Below are positions 1-7,918 of a DNA stretch of 64,000 nucleotides, in pieces. The stretch spans positions 1 through 64,000 of the forward strand of contig UBZP01000015.1 in the NCBI GenBank assembly GCA_900469965.1, given 5' to 3'. The stretch's first letter is position 1. Each line of letters opens with the position of its first letter. The DNA comes from Hyphomicrobiales bacterium. GTDB taxonomy: Bacteria > Pseudomonadota > Alphaproteobacteria > Rhizobiales > Rhizobiaceae. Made by a program: the position numbers and the translations under genes. The notes below the pieces were generated by a model. That model ran no database searches, was not told where the DNA came from, and worked only from the letters and a program-made list of their open reading frames with translations.

Positions 1-24
1 GGAGACTTCCTTCTGTGATGGAAA

Positions 25-90
25 GGCGCGGGTGACGACCGCGCCGAATTCTCGAGACCACGAACCGCAGCCGCCCGAGGCTGCGGTTCG
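25..90. other. Two consecutive strong hairpins at window start
   Basis: A 7-bp stem (25-31 with 39-45, 7-nt loop) is followed by a perfect 12-bp stem (61-72 with 79-90, 6-nt loop). Neither is followed by a T-tract on either strand. They could be a terminator pair for a gene lying left of the window, or part of a structured RNA. No coding frame is convincing here. Confidence 0.45.
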
Positions 91-472
91 ATCCACCGCG
101 GCGCGAGCCCCATCGCCTCCCGCCGTGCCGGCGTGGCTTGCCGGCGGCGTGTGACACACGGCCCGTGCGCTGCTGGCCTCGCTCCAGCCGGCATTCGACC
201 GTGCGCCATGCGCCACCAGGCGCATCGGCCCCGCTGCCCGGCGCGTGCCGCAACGCCCCGGGTGTCGCCGGCGAGCGCACCCCTGTCCCGGTTTCCGCCG
301 GTCGCTTTTGCCTCGCGGGGCGCGTCCTTGTGCGCCGCCGTCTTCCACGACGCGCGGGCCACACACGCTCTCTCTCTCTCTCTCTCTTTCTGTGATCCAC
401 CGTCACCGGCTTCCGGCCGGCAGGGCAATCCCGGCGGTCTGTTCCGGTTATGGGTCGCATCAAAAATGCCAT
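91..472. other. Intergenic stretch without a recognisable gene
   Basis: This GC-rich stretch has several short overlapping open frames on the plus strand, but their translations are low-complexity Arg/Pro/Ala-rich and have no ribosome binding site. It contains a dinucleotide repeat (listed separately). The 352 bases from 502 to 853 are likewise non-coding and would be the leader of the following gene. Confidence 0.5.
368..387. repeat. (CT)10 dinucleotide microsatellite
   Basis: Ten uninterrupted CT units are read directly from the sequence, preceded by a short ACACAC run. Simple repeats of this length are uncommon in bacterial intergenic DNA and may vary in length by slippage. Confidence 0.85.
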
Positions 473-501
473 TTGCAGTTACGTACTGGTTAGTACATTA
501 T
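473..501 (+). promoter_or_regulatory. Probable promoter with palindromic operator in the spacer
   Basis: TTGCAG (473-478) and CATTAT (496-501) lie 17 bp apart and resemble -35 and -10 boxes. The spacer contains the palindrome GTACT-GGTT-AGTAC (483-496), placed where a repressor would block RNA polymerase. The promoter would serve the dehydroshikimate dehydratase gene through a leader of about 345 nt. The regulator is not visible in the window; the site type fits TetR or similar dimeric repressors (inference). Confidence 0.45.
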
Positions 502-853
502 TGCTGAAGCCGCCCGGAGAGGCCGGCGGGGCGCAGGCGGGCGCCCGCGCCAGGCCCGGATCCCGAGAGGGGGGCCGCGCGGCCAGTGGATGCGCCGGAT
601 CGGCATCGGACCGGAGCCAGAACGGGACCGGTTCGGGGCCAGATCCCCGGCATCGGCGAGCGGGGCACGGCGATCGATGGCCGTCATGCCTCCTGCGAAC
701 GGGACGGGCGGCTGCCGGAGGGCGCGGTCACGCGGGCTTCTGCGGGCCTGCCGTCGTGGCGAACGGCCGGGCGGGAGCCGGTCGCAGCGGCAGAGGCAGC
801 CCGACCGGTCCGATGCGGCGACGCGGCTGAGGGAGAGAAGGAGGAGAACGCGG

Positions 854-2743
854 ATGAAGACTTCGATCGCAACGGTCTCGATCAGCGGCGAATTGCCGGA
901 CAAGCTTGCGGCGATCGCGGCCGCCGGCTTCGACGGCGTCGAGATCTTCGAGAACGATTTCCTCGCCTTCGACGGCAGCCCCGCCGACGTCGGCAGGATG
1001 GTGCGCGATTTCGGCCTGGAGATCACGCTGTTCCAGCCGTTTCGCGACTTCGAGGGCATGCCGGAGCCGCATCGCAGCCGGACGTTCGACCGGGCGGAGC
1101 GCAAGTTCGACGTGATGCAGCAGCTCGGGACCGACCTGGTACTCGTCTGCTCCAACGTCTCGCCGATCTCGCTCGGCGGCATCGACCGGGCGGCGGCGGA
1201 CTTCCACGAACTCGGCGAGCGCGCGAAGAAGCGGGGGCTGAAGGTCGGCTACGAGGCGCTGGCCTGGGGTCGGCACATCTGGGACCACCGCGACGCCTGG
1301 GAGATCGTGCGCCGGGCCGACCACGACAATATCGGGCTGATCCTCGACAGTTTCCACACGCTGTCGCGCAAGATCGACATCAACTCCATCCGCTCGATCC
1401 CCAAGGAGAAGATCTTCATCGTCCAGCTGGCGGATGCGCCGCTGATCGACATGGACCTGCTCTACTGGAGCCGCCATTTCCGCAACATGCCGGGCGAGGG
1501 GGACCTGCCGGTCACCGAATTCACGCGGGCGATCGCGGAGACGGGCTATGACGGATACTTCTCGCTGGAGATCTTCAACGACCAGTTCCGCGGCGGCGCG
1601 GCCAAGCCGATCGCGGCCGACGGCCATCGCTCGCTGATCTATCTCGGCGACCAGGTGCGCCGCCATCCGAATGCCGCCTCGCTGACCGTGACGCCGATGC
1701 CGGAGCGCGCCGAGGTCAAGGGGATCGGCTTCGTCGAATTCACCGCGGCCGAGGACGATGCAGGCGAACTGGTTGCGATCCTGAAGACGCTGGGATTTGA
1801 AAGGACCGGCCGTCATCGCTCGAAGAAGGTCGATCTCTACCGGCAGGGCGATATCCGCATCCTGGTCAACAGGGACGAGGGCGGCTTTGCCGGCGCCTCC
1901 TATGCTGTGCATGGAAGCTCGGCCTATGCGATCGCGCTCGTGGTCGATGATGCCGCCAAGGCGATGGAGCGTGCGCTTGCGCTCGATGCCGAGCCCTTCA
2001 GCCAGCCGGTCGCCGCCGGCGAAGTCGAGGTGCCGGCGATCCGCGGTGTCGGCGGCGGGCTCGTCTACCTGCTCGACGAGACGAGCGAGCTGGGGCGCAT
2101 CTGGGAGATCGATTTCGAGCCCTGCGACGACGGCGAGACGATCGCGCCTGCCGGCCTGCGCTTCGTGGACCACATCGCCCAGACGGTCGGCTACGAGGAG
2201 ATGCTGACCTGGGTGCTGTTCTACACCTCGATCTTCGCGGCGGAAAAGACGCCGGTGGTCGACATCATCGATCCGGCCGGCGTCGTGCGCAGCCAGGTCG
2301 TGCAGAACGCCGCAGGCTCGCTGCGCATCACCCTGAACGGGGCGGAAAACCGCCGCACGCTGGCGGGCCATTTCATCGCCGAGACCTTCGGTTCCGGCGT
2401 CCAGCACCTCGCCTTCCACACCGACGACATCTTCTCGACCGCCGCCGCCCTGCGCAAGAACGGCTTCCGGCCGCTGTCGATCTCGCCCAACTACTATGAC
2501 GACGTCGAGGCCCGCTTCGGCCTCCAGCCGGAACTGACCGAACGTCTGCGGGCCGAGAACATCCTCTACGACCGCGACGAGCGCGGGGAATATTTCCAAC
2601 TCTACAGCCCGACGTATGGCGAGGGCTTCTTCTTCGAGATCGTGGAGCGCCGCGACTACGGCGGCTACGGGGCGGCGAATGCGATCTTCCGCATTGCCGC
2701 GCTCAAGAAACACCTGCGCCCGGAAGGGGTGCCGAAACTGTAG
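854..2743 (+). CDS. quiC: 3-dehydroshikimate dehydratase fused to a 4-hydroxyphenylpyruvate dioxygenase-like domain
   Basis: The 629-residue protein has two parts. Residues 1 to about 270 form an AP-endonuclease-2/xylose-isomerase type TIM barrel. Its E134, D165, Q191 and E239 match the metal-binding tetrad known for QuiC-type dehydroshikimate dehydratases. From about residue 290 there is a vicinal-oxygen-chelate region like 4-hydroxyphenylpyruvate dioxygenase, with candidate iron ligands H440, H518 and E595. The barrel is expected to convert 3-dehydroshikimate to protocatechuate in quinate/shikimate breakdown. The role of the second domain in such fusions is poorly defined. The ATG at 854 follows a GGAGGAG-like ribosome binding site; longer upstream extensions are low-complexity and unlikely. 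The gene stands alone in the window, with no quinate dehydrogenase or pca genes nearby. Confidence 0.9.
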   Translation: MKTSIATVSISGELPDKLAAIAAAGFDGVEIFENDFLAFDGSPADVGRMVRDFGLEITLFQPFRDFEGMPEPHRSRTFDRAERKFDVMQQLGTDLVLVCSNVSPISLGGIDRAAADFHELGERAKKRGLKVGYEALAWGRHIWDHRDAWEIVRRADHDNIGLILDSFHTLSRKIDINSIRSIPKEKIFIVQLADAPLIDMDLLYWSRHFRNMPGEGDLPVTEFTRAIAETGYDGYFSLEIFNDQFRGGAAKPIAADGHRSLIYLGDQVRRHPNAASLTVTPMPERAEVKGIGFVEFTAAEDDAGELVAILKTLGFERTGRHRSKKVDLYRQGDIRILVNRDEGGFAGASYAVHGSSAYAIALVVDDAAKAMERALALDAEPFSQPVAAGEVEVPAIRGVGGGLVYLLDETSELGRIWEIDFEPCDDGETIAPAGLRFVDHIAQTVGYEEMLTWVLFYTSIFAAEKTPVVDIIDPAGVVRSQVVQNAAGSLRITLNGAENRRTLAGHFIAETFGSGVQHLAFHTDDIFSTAAALRKNGFRPLSISPNYYDDVEARFGLQPELTERLRAENILYDRDERGEYFQLYSPTYGEGFFFEIVERRDYGGYGAANAIFRIAALKKHLRPEGVPKL

Positions 2744-2857
2744 GCACTCGCAGAGCGCGTCAAGCTCTTGCCGGGGTGAACAGGCCGCCGGCCGGGCGAT
2801 CGTGACTGCCCGGTCGCTTCCGGGGCCTCCGGATGGCCGACACAGCGGCGCATCGTT

Positions 2858-3091
2858 TCACTTCATCGCGTCGCAGGCCTTCAGCATCTCGTCCTTCTTC
2901 GCGCTGTCCGTTTCCATCTCGGCCTTCTGCAGGCAGTCGGCCTTCGTCGCGGCCTCGGGCGTCGCTTCGGAAGGCGTGGTGTAGGCCTCCAGGATGTCGG
3001 ATTTCATCATGTCTTCCGCCTGTACAGGCGCTGCTGCGAACACGGCTGCAAGAACGGCGCCGGCCGCAATACCGGAGATCAATCTGCGCAT
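2858..3091 (-). CDS. Small secreted protein of unknown function
   Basis: The predicted product is 77 residues. It starts MRRLISGIAAG, a positively charged and hydrophobic signal peptide ending at about PVQAED (residues 22-27). The mature part of about 50 residues is acidic and helical, and carries two cysteines (in DCLQKA and KACDAMK) that could form a disulfide. The start at 3091 has a GAGGAG ribosome binding site. I do not recognise the family. It converges on the preceding dehydratase gene and probably acts in the periplasm (inference from the signal peptide only). Confidence 0.7.
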   Translation of the reverse strand: MRRLISGIAAGAVLAAVFAAAPVQAEDMMKSDILEAYTTPSEATPEAATKADCLQKAEMETDSAKKDEMLKACDAMK

Positions 3092-3461
3092 CTGACGTTC
3101 TCCTCGACTGACCGGATGCGCCCGCCGGCACCTTGCCGAAGGCACATCCCTTCGCCGCGTGCACCGTGTTGAGGCGTGTTCGCGACGGGCGTCTCGTTGA
3201 GAAGCCTACCACGCCTGGCGGAGAAATCACGCTTGTCGCGCCAGGCTCCTCCCGTCCTGCGTGCAATGCGCTCGAATTGTGAGCGGACGGACGTGAAATA
3301 GCCGTGGTCGGCGGCTCTGTTTCGCTGCCGGGGCCTTGCGCTTGCGGGGATGTTGCTTATCTGGAGGCCATTGCCGGCGCCGATGCGGAGCGCCGTGCCG
3401 TTGCGGGACGGCCAGGACCGGGCGCAGAGAACCGGGCGCAGAGAACCAAGGACGACGTGGA
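3092..3461. other. Intergenic stretch between divergent genes
   Basis: The 370 bases between the small secreted protein and the acetyltransferase hold no convincing gene. The open frames are Arg/Cys-rich with no start signals. The only structured feature seen is a 14-bp tandem duplication near the right end (listed separately). Confidence 0.5.
3417..3444. repeat. Perfect 14-bp tandem duplication
   Basis: ACCGGGCGCAGAGA occurs twice back to back (3417-3430 and 3431-3444), ending 17 bases before the start codon of the acetyltransferase gene. It lies in the leader region and shifts no reading frame. Confidence 0.85.
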
Positions 3462-4058
3462 ATGTGGAATTTCGGCCCCCTGGCAAAACTGAGGGCTTTC
3501 TTCTCGGGCGGCTCGCTGAAGATCGGAAAGCGCCCGAAGATGCCCTATCTGCCGCGCTTTCGCTATGGGAAGGGCACGATCACGATCGGTGACCGGATCT
3601 CGACCCGCAGCGGGGTCGTCATCAACGCGCAGAGCGGCGCCATCCAGATCGGCGACAATGTCTCGCTCAACGACTACACGGTGCTTCTCGGCCATGGCGG
3701 CATTCGCATCGGCAACGACGTCCGGATCGCCGCGCATGTGGTGATGGCCTCGTTCGAGCACGGCTATGACGACGTCGAGGTGCCGATCCGCCGGCAGGCC
3801 AACGTCAAGAAGCCGATCGTCGTCGAGGATGACGTGTGGATCGGCGCGGGGGCGAAGATCCTCGGCGGCGCGCACATCGCCAAGGGCTGCGTGATCGGGG
3901 CGAACAGCGTGGTCAAGGGACAGACGGTGCCCTACGGCGTCTATGTCGGCGCGCCGGCGCGGCTCGTGAAGATGCGGGGCGGGTCGGCATCGGCGAAGGC
4001 GGCTGCACCCGCCGACATCCAGGCCCGGCGGACCGGCTACGGCGGCGCCGTGCATTGA
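3462..4058 (+). CDS. Hexapeptide-repeat acyltransferase (LbH fold)
   Basis: The 198-residue protein contains imperfect hexapeptide repeats typical of left-handed beta-helix acyltransferases (for example ITIGDR, IQIGDN, IRIGND and, near the C-terminus, VWIGAG and CVIGAN). It ends with the usual PYGVYVGAPARLVK segment. Such enzymes (WcaF/NodL/maltose O-acetyltransferase type) transfer acetyl from acetyl-CoA to sugars of polysaccharides, with a catalytic histidine in the loop near FEHGYDD. The start MWNFGPL at 3462 fits better than the longer Arg/Cys-rich extension. It is followed by sugar-transfer genes, so it probably decorates a surface glycan. The acceptor is unknown. Confidence 0.85.
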   Translation: MWNFGPLAKLRAFFSGGSLKIGKRPKMPYLPRFRYGKGTITIGDRISTRSGVVINAQSGAIQIGDNVSLNDYTVLLGHGGIRIGNDVRIAAHVVMASFEHGYDDVEVPIRRQANVKKPIVVEDDVWIGAGAKILGGAHIAKGCVIGANSVVKGQTVPYGVYVGAPARLVKMRGGSASAKAAAPADIQARRTGYGGAVH

Positions 4059-4119
4059 CAGCCGGCGGGGCTGCGGATTTCATCCGCGGCGAATCGCAAC
4101 GAGTGACAGGCAGTCCCCA

Positions 4120-4839
4120 GTGTCCCTTTCCGAAGCAAAGACGCGCCTCTACCGGCGCATCAAGTACAATCTGACCCGGCCGCGGCCGCCCGCCTCGGTC
4201 GTGCCGCTGGACGGGCCGGTGCTGGTCGTCGGCTCCGCACCGGTCTCGCACCTGCCTTCCGGCTTCGACGGCAGCTATCGGGTGATCACCATCAACGGCG
4301 CGCAGACGGTGACGCAGCGCTGGGGGATCGAGGCGCCCGACATCACCTTCATGATGTTCAACCAGATCCGCGGCACCAACACCAATGCGGTGGAGGTCCG
4401 GCGCGTGCTTTCCGGCCAGCGGACCGGCGCGCTCTACATGCTGCTCTGGCGCGACGGCATGACCTCGCTCGTCGAGGGGCTGAAGGCGTTCGACTATCGC
4501 TACGACCGGCTCGAGATCGTCGACCGCTACCAGCGCATGGCGCTGCTGGACCGGGTCTGCGGCTTCAAGAGCGACGAGCTCGACGCGGAAAGCAAGTGCT
4601 CCAACGGCATCAACGCGGCGCTATTCGCCCTCTATAACGGTGCGCCGGCGGTGATCCTGTCCGGCATCAATCCGCAATCGACCGGCCACGTCTACAACCA
4701 GGAAAACCTCGCCCGCTTCCATCGCGACATGGACCAGAAGGTGCTGCAGACGCTGCGCGACAAGGGCTTTCCGGTCTTCACCGCCGATCCCGGCGTGGCC
4801 GAGAGCAGCGGCCTGCCGTTGTGGACGGGCAAGGTCTGA
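4120..4839 (+). CDS. Sialyltransferase-like / membrane-anchored glycan protein (uncertain)
   Basis: The product has 239 residues and probably starts with GTG at 4120. The visible pattern is a Rossmann-like N-terminal strand (VLVVGSAP), a middle alpha/beta part, and a conserved-looking SKCSNGINAALFALYNGAP...LSGINPQSTGHVYN block at about residues 152-190. This recalls GT29/GT42 or DUF115-type proteins, which use CMP-sugar-like donors. That is a resemblance from memory and the call is weak. There is no transmembrane segment or signal peptide. It lies between an acetyltransferase and a GT92-like gene, which supports a role in surface-glycan assembly. Confidence 0.6.
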   Translation: MSLSEAKTRLYRRIKYNLTRPRPPASVVPLDGPVLVVGSAPVSHLPSGFDGSYRVITINGAQTVTQRWGIEAPDITFMMFNQIRGTNTNAVEVRRVLSGQRTGALYMLLWRDGMTSLVEGLKAFDYRYDRLEIVDRYQRMALLDRVCGFKSDELDAESKCSNGINAALFALYNGAPAVILSGINPQSTGHVYNQENLARFHRDMDQKVLQTLRDKGFPVFTADPGVAESSGLPLWTGKV

Positions 4840-4845
4840 GGCGGC

Positions 4846-5799
4846 TCAGCCGGCGGCGGCGCCGTCGCGAAGGCCGGCGCTTTCGTCCCCGCCCAGGCGG
4901 ATGCGGTTCGCCGTGAGGAAATCGACCATGGCGCGATCCTCGACCTCGGCGCTCTCGATGTTGGAGAGCGTGATGCGCATCTTCTCCTCCAGCCGCTCGG
5001 CGGAGACGGCATAGTTGGAGCCGCGCGCCATCTTCGCCAGCATCTCCTCCTCGGACTTGCTGTAGTAGTGGTTCAGCTGCAGGAAGGCATTGGAATAGAA
5101 TTGCCGCTGCTTGCGGCCGTCGCGGGTGGTGCGGTAGCCCGCATCGTTGACGGTCAGGTCGCCGTGGGCCCTCGTCCTGAACTGGTGGATCGTCACCTCC
5201 GTCACCTCGCAGGGGTCGACGATGCACTTGAAGTTGGTGGAGTGCTCCTGCTTGCCCAGCGGGTCGGCGCCGCGCCGGGTGTAGGCCAGCGTCACTGGGC
5301 CGGCCGGCTTCTTCCGGTGGCCGCTCGTTCCGAACATGTGCCAGGGCAGCGAGACGTTGGGGAAATCGCCGGTCGCCGCCAGCGCTTCCTCGATCGTCTT
5401 GCCGCTTTTCGGCAGCAGGAACTCGTCGGCGTCGATGAAGGCCATGCGGCGGAAGCGGCCGCCGAAATTGAGGATCGCATGGGCGAAGGCCAGCACCTGG
5501 CCGTCGATCAGCTGGTCGGTCTTGCTGGAGGCGACCTTGCCGGCCCAGGGCATCAGCGTCAGCTCGGCGGGATCGAGCACGTCGCGGATCACCGCGCAGG
5601 TCGCATCCGTCGAGCCGTTGTCGTAGACGATGAAATGCCGGACGCCGACGGCCCGGTGGAAGCGCAGCCATTCCTCGATATAGTCCGCCTCGTTGCGGAC
5701 GCAGAGGGCGATCGCGATGCCGCTGCGGTCCGTGGCCGGCTGCGGCGGGGTGATCGACAGGGCCTTTATTCCGCTCTTCTTGTTGCCAAACCAGCGCAT
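4846..5799 (-). CDS. Glycosyltransferase family 92 protein
   Basis: The 317-residue protein has the GT92 (DUF23) layout. An N-terminal region with ALCVRNEADYIEEWLRFHRAVGV is followed by YDNGSTD and the metal/nucleotide-sugar motif FIDADEFLLP at about residue 130. A C-terminal region contains NHYYSKSEEE. It should transfer a sugar (galactose in characterised relatives) from a nucleotide sugar, in the cytoplasm. The ATG at 5799 has GGAG five bases upstream; an in-frame GTG at 5814 is an alternative. It converges on the preceding gene with only 6 bases between them. Confidence 0.85.
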   Translation of the reverse strand: MRWFGNKKSGIKALSITPPQPATDRSGIAIALCVRNEADYIEEWLRFHRAVGVRHFIVYDNGSTDATCAVIRDVLDPAELTLMPWAGKVASSKTDQLIDGQVLAFAHAILNFGGRFRRMAFIDADEFLLPKSGKTIEEALAATGDFPNVSLPWHMFGTSGHRKKPAGPVTLAYTRRGADPLGKQEHSTNFKCIVDPCEVTEVTIHQFRTRAHGDLTVNDAGYRTTRDGRKQRQFYSNAFLQLNHYYSKSEEEMLAKMARGSNYAVSAERLEEKMRITLSNIESAEVEDRAMVDFLTANRIRLGGDESAGLRDGAAAG

Positions 5800-6067
5800 T
5801 TCAACTCCGGACACGTCTCAGCCGGATCAGTGCTGCCCGGCCGGCCGCACTATAGGGAGCATCGGTGATGCATTCCAGTGGCCCCGGACGTCCCCGCAAG
5901 GCTCCGGCAGGCGGGGGCTCTGCCGCATTGACATCGCTTCTGTCCTCATGCACACGATAGCCGAGGTCGCCGGCGCGCCCAATCGAGCGGCGTGGCGTCA
6001 AATCGAGATTTGCCAAAAGACAAGCTGAATCGCCCGCCCCGCGGGATGAAAAGCGGAAGGTATCGGT

Positions 6068-6757
6068 ATGAGAGATGATGTTGCGCGTATATTTGTAGGT
6101 TTCGATTCCAAGGAAGTTGTCGCCTATCACGTCCTTTGCCAGAGCATTATTGAGCGCTCCTCCATCCCGGTGGTGTTTTCTCCAATCGTTCTAAACAACC
6201 TCGGCCCGATGTTCTATCGCGAGCGCAATCCGTTGCAGTCGACGGAGTTCTCGTTCTCCCGCTTCCTGGTGCCCTATCTGAGCAACTACGAGGGCTGGAG
6301 CATCTTCATGGACTGCGACATGCTGGCCCGCGCCGACATCGCCGAGTTGTGGGCGCTGCGTGACGACAAGTATGCGGCCATGTGCGTCAAGCACGACTAC
6401 GTGCCGAAGATCGAGACGAAGTTCCTCGGCCAGACGCAGACCAAGTACGAGAAGAAGAACTGGTCGAGCATGATCATGTTCAACAACGCCAAGTGCACGG
6501 CGCTGAGCAAGGAATTCGTCAACACCGCCACCGGCCTGCAACTGCACCAGTTCAAGTGGCTGGACAGCGACGACCAGATCGGCGAGGTGCCGGTCGTCTG
6601 GAACTATCTCGTCAACGAGTACGACCGCCGCGAGGACGCCAAGCTCGTCCACTTCACCGATGGCGGCCCGTATTTCGACGAGTACAAGGACGACGACTAC
6701 GCCGACGAATGGTTCGCCATGCGCGAGCGCGTGCTGTCGGTGCAGCAGAAGGCCTGA
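6068..6757 (+). CDS. Glycosyltransferase, GT8-like
   Basis: The 229-residue protein opens with ARIFVGFDSKEVVAYHVLCQSI, typical of GT8-related enzymes. The DxD metal site is in WSIFMDCDMLA (about residue 84), and there are conserved aromatic and His segments (LHQFKWLDSD, LVHFTDGGPYF). The expected reaction is transfer of a hexose from a UDP-sugar to a lipid- or glycan-bound acceptor. A GGAAGG ribosome binding site precedes the ATG. The first 130 bases are less GC-rich than the rest of the gene. The next gene starts 5 bases after the stop, so the two are probably one operon. Confidence 0.85.
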   Translation: MRDDVARIFVGFDSKEVVAYHVLCQSIIERSSIPVVFSPIVLNNLGPMFYRERNPLQSTEFSFSRFLVPYLSNYEGWSIFMDCDMLARADIAELWALRDDKYAAMCVKHDYVPKIETKFLGQTQTKYEKKNWSSMIMFNNAKCTALSKEFVNTATGLQLHQFKWLDSDDQIGEVPVVWNYLVNEYDRREDAKLVHFTDGGPYFDEYKDDDYADEWFAMRERVLSVQQKA

Positions 6758-6762
6758 TCCCC

Positions 6763-7626
6763 TTGGCGCACGGCCCGGAAACGCCCGCCGAAGGCGGCCT
6801 GCCTGCGCGGGCGGCTGCGGCAGGCCTTGCGACGACCGACGACTGGCGGGCGCTGTTTGCCCGCTATTCCGAGATCGTCCTCGTCGCCAACTCGACGGCC
6901 TCGAACGTCGCCGAGCTTCGGGCGCACTATCCGGCGGATGCGCTGTTCGTCTTCTTCAACAAGGTCTTCAAGGTGCTCGACCAGCCCTTCGAGGGCCACG
7001 CCATCCTGATCACCCGCGGGCAGCCGCGGGGGGCGGGGATCGTCTATCGCGGCGAGGTGGACGAGGTGCTGTCCTTTTTCGACCGGGCGCATTTCCTCGG
7101 CATCATGAACATCCGGCTGGCGGACGACGAGAAGCCGAACACGTCCGCCGACTTCCACAATGCAGCGACGGGGCATCTCGACCTGCGCGGCCATTTCGAC
7201 CCGCTCTACACCGAGGGCAAGGTGCCGACCAGCGGCTTCGCCATGGCGCTCTGGCTGAGCGAACTCCGGCTGCCGGGCAGGATCACGCTCGCCGGCTTCT
7301 CGGCACGGCGCAGCGAGAAGTGGCGGGTGGTCTCCGTCCACGACTGGAGCTACGAGCAGGTGTTCCTGCGGCTGTTTGCGCGCCTGGGCAAGATCGCGAT
7401 CCATGGCGGCGCCGGCAGCAACCCCTACCAGAAGCTCTCCGAGCGTTTTCCCGAGATCCCGCCGGCGGAGATCGCGCTTGCCGCGGCCGAGGTCCTGTCG
7501 GAGCGGCTGTCCAATACCGACGCCGAGGTCGACAAGCTGATCTCGCTGACGAACATCATCCGCTCGGCCGACAATTTCCTGCGGCGGCTGAAGCCGTCGT
7601 TGCTGAAGCGGCGCCGGCAGAGCTGA
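6763..7626 (+). CDS. Putative sialyltransferase-like glycan protein (uncertain)
   Basis: The reading frame is clearly coding after the GT8-like gene, but the only early start is TTG at 6763, giving 287 residues; the start is uncertain. The N-terminal domain has EIVLVANSTASNVAELR and later ILITRGQPRG. The middle has a PTSGFAMALWLSEL segment like the donor-binding part of GT29-type enzymes, followed by LAGFSARR and HDWSYEQ. The C-terminus is helical and basic. I place it tentatively with sialyltransferase-like proteins, as for the gene at 4120. Close linkage to the GT8-like gene suggests a shared glycan. Confidence 0.6.
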   Translation: MAHGPETPAEGGLPARAAAAGLATTDDWRALFARYSEIVLVANSTASNVAELRAHYPADALFVFFNKVFKVLDQPFEGHAILITRGQPRGAGIVYRGEVDEVLSFFDRAHFLGIMNIRLADDEKPNTSADFHNAATGHLDLRGHFDPLYTEGKVPTSGFAMALWLSELRLPGRITLAGFSARRSEKWRVVSVHDWSYEQVFLRLFARLGKIAIHGGAGSNPYQKLSERFPEIPPAEIALAAAEVLSERLSNTDAEVDKLISLTNIIRSADNFLRRLKPSLLKRRRQS

Positions 7627-7685
7627 GAGACGGCGCGCCGGGCCGGTGCGGTCGAGGCTTTGCCAGATATGCAGAGCGTGCCGCG

Positions 7686-7796
7686 CCCCTCATCCGCCTG
7701 CCGGCACCTTCTCCCCGCGGGCGGGGCGAAGGACGGTTGCCGCAGCGTTCCGGCTCCCTTTTGTCGCTTGCGGGGAGAGAGGGCAGGGTGAAGGGC
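7686..7796. repeat. RIME-like palindromic intergenic element, copy 1
   Basis: The left arm begins CCCCTCATCCGCCTGCCGGC, followed by a CTTCTCCCCGC/GCGGGGCGAAGG hairpin. A degenerate right hairpin ends GGCAGGGTGAAGGG. The same arms recur near 19.5, 29.4 and 54.8 kb. It resembles the rhizobial RIME intergenic mosaic family (from memory). Confidence 0.75.
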
Positions 7797-7918
7797 GTTT
7801 TGCAGGCGGCGACCGTGCCGAGACGCGCCGTCCTGCTGCAAGCCTGCAGTTCAGCGAACCGGATGTTCCTTCTGTGGCAGGCCATTGCGGGCGAAAAGGA
7901 CGGGTCGGGAGGAAATTC

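Noticed and set aside
133-507. A short plus-strand frame at the window start that could be a small gene
   Set aside because: It has no ribosome binding site, is Arg/Pro/Ala-rich and runs through the CT microsatellite.
728-2713. A 661-residue open frame antisense to the quiC gene
   Set aside because: It mirrors the third-codon-position GC bias of the real gene, has Arg/Asp/Val-rich random sequence and no family resemblance. The plus-strand protein has clear domains.
3336-3461. N-terminal extension of the acetyltransferase
   Set aside because: The added 42 residues are Arg/Cys/Gly-rich and cross the 14-bp duplication; the ATG at 3462 gives a normal-length protein.
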